Shown here: one piece after another, positions 23,901-35,900 of the stretch
Numbering within the stretch: position 1 is the stretch's first letter
How the letters are laid out: each line of letters opens with the position of its first letter
Assembly (NCBI GenBank): GCA_024362935.1
Contig: JANCRA010000019.1
Coordinates: forward strand, 3,778,501-3,842,500
Direction of reading: 5' to 3'
Length of the DNA: 64,000 nucleotides
From: Setophaga petechia
Taxonomy: Eukaryota > Chordata > Aves > Passeriformes > Parulidae
Position numbers and translations under genes: made by a program
Notes under the pieces: generated by a model
What the model was told of the DNA's origin: nothing
Seen by the model: only the letters and a program-made list of their open reading frames with translations
Databases searched by the model: none

Positions 23901-26900
23901 TGAAAGGTGCAAGTAATCCTTTCAGGCTGATTGTCTCATAGCCTGTCCTTCAAAATTTAAAAAAAAAAAAAAAACAGCTGTAGAAGTAGAGTGCCATACT
24001 TGCAGCCTTGCACAATAACCATAAAAATGAGGTTGAAAAAGTGCAGGATAAAGTCAATGTAAGCAACTGATATAATCTGAACAATTAAAGACCTAGACCA
24101 TGGGAAATATTTTTTTAACTGTTATTAAACTTGCAATTGAAGTGTTATCTCTAGCCGTTGTTATATTTACATGTCAGGAAGTTAGCCTGAGTATTTTATT
24201 TTGCTATATATAAGGACAGAATTCGCACAGGGAGTAGCTATAGATAGATACAGATAGATACAAGCATGCATACACTGAAGGAGATGGAAACATAGAAGGA
24301 AATGGACGTTTGCATTCCAAAATATCCAAAGTTTGCTATTGTTTGAAACAGGAAGCATTGTAGACAAGTTATTGACTTGTTCCTATGTAGCTATTTAAAT
24401 GCTCATAAATAGTTGAAAGGAAGCTTTTGAAGTGAGTTCTCAATCAAGTTAAATGTGTGTGGGCTTACACAAAAAAAACCCACCCAACAAAAAACCAACT
24501 AAGCCATAAAAAACTTCACCAAAACTGTTACTGAAAACAGGAGAGAAGTGACTGAAGAAAGTATTGACTAAGCAGAATAAAATGAATTAAAATTATGTAA
24601 GAAGATCAGATAGAGAGACTTCTTGCTGGGTGGGGCAAGAAGGGGAAAAGCATGGGAACTGTCACAAATCCACTGTCCCATTTCATTACACAGCTTTTTA
24701 TACAACTTTTTCTGTGACCTACACAGAGGATTTTGGGACACACCTCAAGGGAAGAACTGAAAAAAAGGGTCATCTCATTGCACCTCTTACTCCATTCTGT
24801 ATAAAATTAAATATTCTCTTCCTGTAGAATTTCTTGGATTGTATTGATTGCTCTTGCTACCTGATGCTTCTACATTCTTGTCTTTATGAGTGAAAGCTGT
24901 TAATTTGAATTTCCCCATTTGGTTTGGTAGTTGAACTTGATGCTTACACATCCCTGTTTTCACATTCATGTGCTTTACAATCCAGAAGGGGCTTTAGTAG
25001 CTCCTCATCCTAAAAAAGCATTCTAGCACAGTACTTCCTGTGTTCAGGAGGACTTTACTCTCTGAACTGGTGAATCTAAACACTGATAGATTTTTGCAGA
25101 CACTAGAGCATAGTAATCTTAATAGGCTCTTGCCGTTTGAGACTGCATAGTCCATTTCTCGTGTGCAGAGCATCCATGTGTAGGGATTGAAGACAAATGG
25201 ACAAGCAGATTTGGGAATCTTTCTGCATTTAATAGAGTTTACTGCGTAAACTCAAAGCAATTTATTAAATGTACACATATTTTATTTAGCCTATTTCTAG
25301 CTTAGCTTTCAAGACAGATACTAAGGGAACAATAGCACAAATGATGAGCCAACGAGCAGGCAGAGCACCAGCAAGCAAGCGTGGTATGGACTGCAGTTTG
25401 AGAATGGCCAGTCTAACTCATTCATTCTGCATTCCTTGGCTGATGTCCCTTGAACCATTGGCAGCTTTCATGCAGATTAATGCCTGTTTCCATAAAATAT
25501 GAGCATTTCTCCAGGACTTGAAAGGGAAGGAATATGTGGGAAACTCTTTACAGCTATGAAGCATTTCACAGCATTAACAAGGATCTGCAGAGCTGCCGTA
25601 ACTGAATTTTTATAATCTACTGTAAAATTGTATGGACGTTATCTTTTTTTTTAGAAAAAAAGCATTAACATTAGTCATGCTATTTTATGACTATTCAGTT
25701 CTTGCTCATTTTTGTTAATAAGGAGCAATCAAAATGCCAGAAAAAGCGAAATGTGGGGCCAAAAAACATGGGAGAGGGAAAGCAGGGAGGGAATGTTCTA
25801 TCTTAATTTAAAAGCTCAGAGGAGTTGCTCCTACCTTCTACTCAGTAGGAGGTAGGAGCAACCTAGATATGGCATATGCTGGTGTTCAGCACCTGGCTGA
25901 GAGGCCTCATGGGTGCCCACATTTTGCAGCCAACCTAGCAATAATTTTTGACATTCAGAGCTTAAGCAAGAAGGAATAATGTGACATTCTGCCTTTACTA
26001 AAGGCTTTATACAGAACATATCTGAAGCTTAATGTGACAGTAGTTACAATGACAGAAAAAGCAATCCGACCTCCTTTTCCTCATTGCTATGGAGAAGTAG
26101 CTTTGATAATACACATACTCTAGCAATACCAGCCTGTTTCTCAATTTCCACTTAGAGGAACAGAGCTGCTCAGATGAGGAGCAGCAAAGGAAGAGGTTGG
26201 CTTAGTCATAAAGTATTTGTATTCTTTGGGAGTCTTAGATGTGGTTTTTGTCTCTGCTAAGTAGGCCGAGCAAAGTGCAGTGTCCCCTGAGCTTTCTGAA
26301 TGCCTGCTGTGGTAGTGATGTGCCAAGAAAGCCAGGTTATGGATGGGTGCAGCCCTGGAGAGTCTTAATTCAGTCTCCTCTGGTAATTTAGTTTTGACAA
26401 CTGAACAGGGAAAATCTTCCAAGCATCTCAATACAATTCTTTTTGTTTTAGACATGTGTCATATTGTCAGTTTTTGGACTCTGGGTTTAATTTCCTGCAA
26501 AATTGTTTTACCTGAACATTTAATTTATAAACCATGGTTTTAATAGAAGACATAGTGCGTTCCCTTTAGATTGACTTTAGAGAGAGCATTTCATTTGATA
26601 CATGAATTAAATATTATAGAGAACAATTGAGAGGATGTAATATCGTAGGATCCCATGTGCAAAACCCATAGGAGTTTCATATGAAGTATGACATTGGTTG
26701 TTTCTTAGGAGTCATGTTGTTTTTTAAGGAATACACAGTGGTTTCTTAGAAAGAATTCTGACTAAGCAGCTTATAGCTGAATTTTCTTTAGTAAGGCTAT
26801 TTTTCATCTCTGAGGAATACCAAGTGTATGTGTTGCAGGGCTTTTCATGACTGTTAGAGTGTTACATGAGAGTATATTCAAAATAAGAGTCAGGCAGGGG

Positions 26901-29900
26901 ATTATAGAAGGCTTGCATATGAATTAAAAAGAAATAACACCATGTCTACAAGCTATATAATGTCAAGGAAATGGTAAATGGATAGAAAGGAAAATGTGGC
27001 CTGGAGCAAGGTATAATTTTTGACTTAGCTATACTTCTGTGATTCTCTGAGATTAAGGAGATACAGACTCTCCCCACTTCCTGTATTTGAAAATTCTCAG
27101 TAGAATTATAAACTTGCAAATTGTCAGGCCCCCAGTGCATCCAGACCTCTGTCTTTGAGGATTTGTATGCAAGGATCAAGGATTGAATGCAGGGTTGTTT
27201 TTTCCTTGCTTTTAAGAAATGGCTGTATTATAAAGAAAGCATGTGGTTTGGCATTTTCAAATTTTATTCTGGGTGTTAGCTGTGTAGGATTTGTGTTTCC
27301 ATGTCTCAGAATGTGTATTTTGTTCGCTGCCTATATTAACCTATAACTTCCTACATGCTTATTGCTAAAATCTGCCTTATAGGGCCCTCTTGGAGCATTT
27401 GGTGCCAGCATTCCTCTAAAGCCCAGTGTGCCTGAGAAGCCAAAGCATGTTTCCATGTTGGTGGTTTTGGTTTTTTCCTGGTTGGCAGCCTTGCAGAGGT
27501 TGGGTCTCTAGCACAACTCAGGAACATGATTAAAACATGGCTTGATCTCATTTGCGCTCTGTAACCGAGGCATGTTTCAAGGAACTGGCATGTTGTCCTG
27601 AGGTCTTGCAACACAGAGCATACTCAGTGTCAATGACTCTCTGATGTCTTCCATATGATATTTAGGATTAGAGGAATACTATGAATGTTAATGATTGGAT
27701 TTAAATAACTTCCAAAACTTTCTGAGGAAGCTTGCAAAGCAGTATCATGAGATTCCCAGCCAATAATTAATTTTTTTTAAATGTCACTCATTAAGAATTC
27801 AGGAGGAATAGAACTTGAACAAGGTTTTTGCTTTTTAAAAGTAATTATTTAATTACTCATAGCACTCACTTGCAGTCAGTTGCTTGATTTCCCTCTGGTT
27901 TAAAGAGCTTGTTAGATTTTTTGGTACTTTCTTTAGGCATGATGAGTTACGCAGCTATTTTAAGTTAAATGGGAACTGTGTTTTCTGAAATTGTTCTGAT
28001 CTTACTGTTTAAAAATTAATGAATTCCAAAATAAATTCTTGCCAAAAATTTAAGTATTAAAAACTCTGCTGTGTATAATTTATGAGCAGCTTAATGATTT
28101 TCATATTTAGGAAAAAGATAATGCAAGTTAACACAGGGAAATCTCCCTCCAATATCCATTATTTAAAATGATCAGTGGATATTCTGGATTACGTCACACA
28201 TGTGCTCTACCTGTGTGGAACAGGACTTTTGGAAGCAGATGTTATTTGGGTGCACATGATCTCAGGGCTGTTGGTAAGGCTGGCAGGAGGTGCATAGTTC
28301 TTTTAGGCTGTTTCCTGTGGTGGCAGCACTGCTTTTTGGAGCTCCCATCTGTGTGCAGGCATTCACCCTGCCCTCTTTGAGGCAGCTGTGCTCATGCAAC
28401 TGTGAGCAGGAGGGCAGGGCTGCACTCTAGTCTGCATCACTTTTAGGGCTTTTTAAGTGCCCTCCCAGGACTGTTGCTGGGATGGGTGAAGCTGGGCCAG
28501 AGTGGCTTCACTGATGCACAGCCCCATAAAAATGTGTTTCTCTACAACTAAGTGGGTGGTAAATTGATGTGGTTTTGGACATTCACTGGGAAATGGGCTG
28601 AAACTTTTAAAATTGTAGTGAAGCTGTGGGGAGGGGGGGCAGTGGAGGGTGTGTTAACTGGAGAAATAAAATTATGTTGACCTACATGCTAGGTCATATA
28701 GGTGCTGCTGGAAATGCAAAGAGGAATTTGAAGACCGTGGTCTCTCTAGTGGAGCACTCAAGATAAAGTGTTCTGTTTCTTCAACACATGGCTGTATGTA
28801 ACATAACATTATGCTCACAGACATGGAGTCATAGAATGATTTATGTTGGGACAAACTGTAAAGATCATGGAGTCCAACTGCCAAGTCCACCACTAAACCA
28901 TGTCACTAAGAGCCACATCTGCATGACTTTAAATTCCTCCAAGGGATGGTGAGTCCATCACTTCCCTGGGCAGCCTGTTCAAATGTTTGACAACCCTCTC
29001 TGGGAAGACATTTTTTCTAATACCCAATCTAAACCTCCCCTGCCACAGCTTGAGGCTGTTTCCTTTTGTTTTATTACTTGGGAGAAGAGACTGACCCCCA
29101 CCTCTCTACAGCCTCCTTTCAGGCAGTTGTAGGCAGCCGGAAGGTTCCCCCACAAGCCTCATTTTCTCCAGGCTAAATAATCCCAGCTCCTTCAGCTGCT
29201 CCTCATAAGGGTTGTGCTCCAGACCCTTCACCAGCTTCATTGCCCAGTTTTTAAAACAACCTTTGAATTGCATAGCAGAACACCCATATTTGAAATCCAA
29301 ATGAAAATGTATGCTCTGATACTTGAGTTGAAAACCTACTGCTGTGTGCTTACCTAAACATCACTGCTGAGGAAGCAACTCTAGAAAGCCTAAGGTAGAA
29401 GACTAGCCCTAAGTGCTGCTGTACTGTAAACAATGATTGCTGGCATTTGTGAGTCTTTCTCTCCCTTTCTTACCAAACTATTAAGTCACACGTTCTCCTT
29501 GCAAGTCGCTGCTTTTTTTTTGATTGTTGCTGTTGTCCCAGCAACAGAAATACAGGGTGTGTGCAGCTTCCCATCAGTGCAAGCAACCACTGTGAGCTGA
29601 AGTACTGATGACTAATTCATACACAAATCATCCTGTATTTTCCAAATGCATGATCAGGTGGTTGCAGCTTTGGAGAGAATTAATAATTTGAAGGAGTTTG
29701 TATCTAACACGACTGGATATGTGTTTTTGTATTATCTAAATATTTCATTAAAGCAAACAAACTAATTTTGTTACAGAAAAAGGTGCAGTCAGCCTTTTTC
29801 CCAAATGGAATTTTTCAAAAACTGAGTGTATGAAAATCAAACTGAGGCCTGGTTAAAAAGTTTAAACTTGATTTCTATGCAGTTTTAGAACAAAGCTAAT

Positions 29901-32900
29901 ACTAAACATTTATACCAAATTTCTAGTGTAGGAGTTAGCTCTGTTTGCTGTGTTTTGAGTATCAGAATTTAAAAAATCAGTCCCCCCTCCTGCCCCAGAA
30001 GGGCCCTGTCTTTTCATGGGCCCTTTGTTTTCCATGTTGGCTGGTGTGGTTTGATATGGTGTTCTGGGATCTTCTGGAATCCCGCACACTGCAGGGATTC
30101 AGGGAGGAGCTGTGAGGGACAGTCTTTTGACATTAGATTTGAAGGATTGACCTAATTTGTGTAGGGAACACACATATTGGCTTATATTTATACCTGTTTA
30201 TATTCATAGTGTTTCTACTAAATATTTTATTAGTATAATAAGTTCTAACTATAGTATATTAAAAGCAGTCTGTTTGAAAAGAAAGTTTTCCTTTTAATTT
30301 ATAAATATATAAACATCAATGCTAAAGCATCTAATCTTGGTTTCAGATCTCTAGTCAGAAATCCAGGAAGTTTACTGAGTGGTAAAAACTGGTTGCAAAC
30401 AGGATTCTCTTGTCTTCATTGTTACCTCCTTTTTAATTTCCTTTTGATTTAAATAGTGAGGAGCAGAAGTATTTTTGATAATAAAGAAAATACTTCTTTG
30501 CATTTGTGGATTCAGTAGCCTCCAGATGGTGAAGGAGAGGAGAAAAACTGAAAATCTCTAATGATGCAGAGTGTATATGCTTCAGAGCAAGCTAAGTCAG
30601 CATGGACAGTCTAGGGAAAGAAACACAGAAGCAGGGAAGAAGACATACAGGACAAAAGCTAAAATTAGTTCATCATTGCTTACTCCAAGGGACTAGTGAA
30701 AAATTGTCTACAACTCTGAAAATGCTGTAAGATACTCAGTTTTTATAAATTTGGTAGTAATTTTCTGCTTTACTACTGCATGTGGCAAAATTCTTGAATT
30801 TTAATAGTTTTAAAAAGCCACCTTTTCAATTCTGAGTTTGTTCTCTTGTGTCTGAATTCTGTCCTGGCATCTCTTCCCCTCCTCTGGCAGCTGCTTGCCC
30901 AGCCTGGTGGATGCAATGCCCTCCCTCCATTTGCTGCCAGCTCTGCCCCAAGCCTGGGATGCCCAGGAAACACCTGCAAAGCCCTGATGCTGCTGGGCTC
31001 TTTCTGCTCACTAATGGGGCTAAAAATAGCAACTGCTGGGGGTGATTTCAGCACAGCCACGTTTGCAGGCTCATTTCAGAGTCTGGCCCGTGAATATCTT
31101 GTGTAACTAATGGCTGCATCAATATTCTAGATCAAAACACAAAAGGATTTTTAGCCAGTGATTCTAAATTGCTTGTTAGCTAATAAAGGATTAGAGGTTT
31201 TTAGCATTGATCCCTCTTCTGCAGTGCCACCAGCTGTACTTTTCATCTTTCATTTGAGTAGATGTCAAATTATTTCTTTTTGTGTGTGTGTATGTGCATG
31301 TTTATGCATATAGAAGTTTTTCAGTCAGAAAGATAGATTTATTGTGAGAGCTATTCTGGCAGTGTGTTTTCCACTTCCCTGTACACATTTGAGAAGATTT
31401 AGGTTTGGGGGGATTTTGGTTGGTTTTTTTGGGGTGTAGGGGGATTGTTGGGGTTTTGGGTTTTGTTGGGGTTTTTTTTGTTTTTTTTGTTTTTTTTACC
31501 AGAAGGTGTAGGGAAGTTTTTTAGTACTGAATAAAACACAGTAGCCTAAGAATTCTTTTGTTTGTGTAAATTATGAAAGAGGTATGTCACAAGCCATAAT
31601 GTCATTATCTCTACTGTTGTTTTCTTTGTATTCTATTAAAAAGATTCTTTTCTCATGCACCTGCATTGAACCAGCAGTTGTGTAGTACATTGGATAGGCC
31701 TAAATAGCTGTCCCATATGCAAAGGAGCACACAGATATGCTGTGGCTGAAAGGTGAAGGCATTGCAGTCTCACATCACTTAAGTGGGGCTCCCCTTTCTG
31801 CTGCCTCCAGGAAATCTCAGCCATTGGCAGTGTAGACAGTAGTGTCCCCATTCTGCTGCACTGGTGTTTCCCATTTAAATGTAATCTGACAGCTACAAGC
31901 TTTAGGGGGTAAAATTTTAAATTATAAATAAACACCAGTGTTTATTTATAGTATAGTAGTATAATATATTTTTAATATATATAATATATATAAAATTAAA
32001 TGCATACATAACCTCGATGTCCAAAATCAGGTAGTCCCAGCTGACTGTAATGATATTTTTACTTTCCCCTACTCGTGGGGTAGGCAGGTCTCTGGCTTTT
32101 TGGAGTTGGGAGGAATTTCCTCTCTTTGTAGCTCAGTGTTTAGTTCAATCCATGTTTGTTTGTTGCCTCTGTACTTGAGGAAGGAGTATTTTAATGAAGT
32201 GTATTTGCCAGTGCAATGAAATCCTCCTGTTGGGGAGACAGCCCAGCAGCCACTCCAGTGTTGAGTCAGAGAACAGCTCCTGCTGCCAGGTGGATGCAGT
32301 CCAGTGTTTTCTGCCCTCCAGTGCTGTGCAGACCCAGGACCACCTCCTGGCTGGCAAAGGTACAGAAACAGCTGCCAGCAGAGAAAGCACAAGGAAATAC
32401 CCTAACTAGACAGAGACTGGCTAAAGGCATGCAGAAGGAATTTGCATTACCAGCAGAAGGAGAAAAATCTCATGTGAACACTTTGGGTTTCTAGTTTTCT
32501 AAAAGGATCTAGATGAAAGGTTGTACAGTGCATTTTTAGGGCCTCCAGGCAATTACTTAGATATCAGAGTAAAGCTTATAATTGGGGTATGGGGAGGATG
32601 AAAGGACAGAGTTAGGAACAAATTCAATTTATAACATTAAATGATTGCATAATAATCCTTTTGCATTAAATTAAACAATAATAAGTGTACTCAAGCTATG
32701 CATTATCTGTATATCTATGCTTTTAACTGTAATGTATTTTTCCCATTGCCATGTATTTACAAGTTCTCTTGCTAAGGATGAGTTTTGAATAAATAATTGT
32801 GTTTATAAAGTTTTCTGTAAGAAGATGCAAATTTGTCATCTGATGCTTGCAACTTGCCAGAAGGCGCCTTTCCCTTTAGGGAATATTTTACTTTGATTCC

Positions 32901-35900
32901 TAATCATATCAAGACCATTGCAAACAACTAAGCACAAGGTGTCCTTGGGAAATGAGGTTTTTAGTAACCATTTTCCTCACAAAGCTAGGCAATATGAATA
33001 GATTATTTCTTTAAATGGCAGTGGTTTTCAGCACTAAAGCTGGATCTTGGTAAGTCCCTTAGCAAAATTTGTGTTGGTATTTCAGAAAACATTTTTGGAC
33101 TCTTAAACTCTTCCTCTGTTTGGGAAGTGATGATCTCAGTAACTCTTTGTATGATGGCTGGATACAGACTGTGAGAACCATCTCGTGCATGAAGTGGGTC
33201 GTGTCAAAACATACGCATACCCATGGAGAAAAATGATCTTAAGTTCAGGTTGTTGTTGACTCTCCTGTAAAACTGGGTAAACCGGGTGTCTGCTTTGTTA
33301 CTTTAGTTTCTCTGTGAACACTCAGAAATATTTGTGATAAAAAATCGTTGTTGATAGTGGGCTGAACTGTAAGGTGAGATCTGGACACTTCTTTGTCAAA
33401 ACTAAGGTGCACTAAAAGCACAACAGTCGTTTTTGTGGAAGTGAAATTGAGCTTGTTGGGGTAATAGGGCAATCACTTCCCTGCCCTGGTGCTCGAGCAC
33501 AGGGGTTGCACCCTCTACACTCCTGCGTGGACATCACTGAGTCTTTGCCAAGTATAAAGTATTTTGTAGAAAAATCTTCTGAAGAAGGAAGAAAATTGCT
33601 TTTCCTCTGATTTACTTAAACATTTTCATCTTGATTTCTAAACACTTAAGTGTGTCAGCACTAATGGTTTTGCAAATGACAGTGGCATGATGCTGTAGGA
33701 GGAAGCTCCCTGCATACAAGAAATGCTGTCTCTGTTAGCTGTGCTCAGGATGCTGGTTAGAAATTTTTCCATATACTTCCTTCTTTGTTCTGGATTAGTT
33801 ATACACACACACCCCTACTGTCTATAAGTTCAGAGAGCTCTCAAAGTTGAACTTAGGAACTTGACTGAGAGAGAACTAAAGCTGTTAGCCCAGCCTTGAA
33901 AGTTATGGGTGGACTATGCTAAAGTCTGCTTATTTAAATGCTTTTCTCAAGAAATGAAAATTAGTAAGGGTGTTCATTGCAGAGGGGTGGGACCTGACTA
34001 GTGTGTTTTAACAAGCTGGAGCCTTGCAATTAAATTTTTTTAATCATGGTTTGATATAATCTTAAATAATTGCATTGGACTTGCTTGGCATTTGGGTACA
34101 AGGGCCAGAAGAAAGATGATCCTGGCTTGTTTGAATTCAGGGGACTGTGGGGATTGAGGAAGCTTATTAAGAGATTTTAATTTTCACTGTTATCTTCTCA
34201 TTGTATGGACAGTCCTGCTGTGTATGGGGAGTCCAAGAACATCCATTTCACTTTGCATTCATTGAGGTGATTCCTTGGATGCTCACGGCAATGCACTGTG
34301 GATCCAGACTGAGTGGGAAAGAGCCTCTTGAGCATGTCACTGCTCAATGTACATTAGATCAGCAGGACTTGGGTGCATAGTGTTAGGCTGAATTACAGCA
34401 GGGACTTATTCAGCACTGTTGCTTTCTGCTCATGCTTTCTGCTAATGACATTAAACACCATTTGGTCTTAGCTGGGTGCATCTGGATTAACGTCAATGCA
34501 TTCTCTTGTTATAGGAGCAGCTTACTGCCAGTTCATGGACATGTTGTTCCCAGGGTGCATTAGCTTGAAGAAAGTAAAGTTTCAAGCAAAGCTGGAGCAT
34601 GAGTACATTCACAACTTCAAACTTCTGCAGGCATCATTTAAAAGAATGAATGTGGATAAGGTAGGAATTCTCTATTTAAATTTTGATCGTTACATGTTTC
34701 AAAAGTTACATGAATTGTGTAAATTAATAAATAGGGGAAACAAACTTCAAAACACTTGAAAATGCACTTTTTCAACTTTTGGATGGAGAACTAGAATGAC
34801 AATAAATGTTCTTGACCTTTCATCATCTGAAAAGGGTATTTGGGCGTGAAGGGAGAAGTTTAGCATTTGGCTCCATTTAGGTACAAATTGAAAATTGACT
34901 CCACATGTCTGCTGAGGAGTTGTGCCATCTAACTCATTGTATTTTAATACCAGAGACCCTTTGATAAAATTCCATGTGTTGGAAATTCCTTGTCATCAGT
35001 GAATCTTCATTTTTTGATAAGTACAATTATTGGTGACCTAAATTTCCAACAAAACATATTTGAAAAAATGCTGTTCTTACAAGTATTCCACTTTTTTTGT
35101 CCAAAGCAGGGTTTGAGGAATTTAAATTATTCAAAAGCTGGAATAATTTACTCAGTGATTGAAGAGATGGGTAGCACATGTGATCTTGTAAAGTTAAGAA
35201 TGGAAACCGCTGAGAAAATGCTTGTTCAGGCTTAAGGGATTTGGTTTATACTTGAATGTGAGTTTGACAGACTCACCAATAGAAATTACTGTGTTGATAA
35301 AAATGAATAATGGAAGTTATGTTATCACGCTTGTAGTTTTACACTTATGCACTACCTTTTTACCCTTTTAAGGTTCTGCCCTGGCTTTTAGTGTTGCCTT
35401 ATTCTGCAATTTAAACAGTCATAACAGAAAGTGCCTTAAGACTTCTACAAAGAACTGGAAAACACTCATTGTTTCATGAAATGTTATGGATACTTCTATT
35501 TACAGTGTGATTGCTAGTGAAACATTAGGTAGACTAATGTAGTCAGTTTTCCTGTAGAGAGCAAATTTATCGTGCCTTTTTAATATAGAGTTGAGGTACA
35601 AATGGAACAATCTGAGAAGACATGCAACATGCAATGTCAATTCTTGCAGAAGCATCATAGATTTATAAAATGCTGTACAGTTGGCTTAATCCTGATGAAG
35701 AAAATGAAAACCCTTTTCCAGCTGAAGATTCATAACATTCAAGAGGCATTGAGGTCCACCTAACTTGGCTGTTTAATCAGCTGCTTGAATTAAGCAAAGC
35801 AGGGCAGCTTTTCTGCAGTTGTAGTCCTTGTCTGCCCACAGTGTCTGGAAGCCTTGAGTACTCTGATATTGGCTGAAGACACCTTTTGGAGGATTCATGT

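Larger units (their letters stand above)
22850..34514 (+). other. MAPRE2: MAPRE2 intron 2 (11.7 kb)
   Basis: GT-AG intron (gtaaga ... gttatag). It contains one antisense CR1 (28826-29255), an A16 tract at 23959-23974, the near-perfect 39-nt hairpin at 25824, the 28-nt fold-back at 31923, a G/T-rich tract at 31402-31498 and an AT-rich tract to 31996. A stretch around 32600-32990 is AT-rich with many TAAT cores and reads like possible conserved non-coding DNA, but this cannot be judged without alignment. No exon was seen. Confidence 0.9.
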
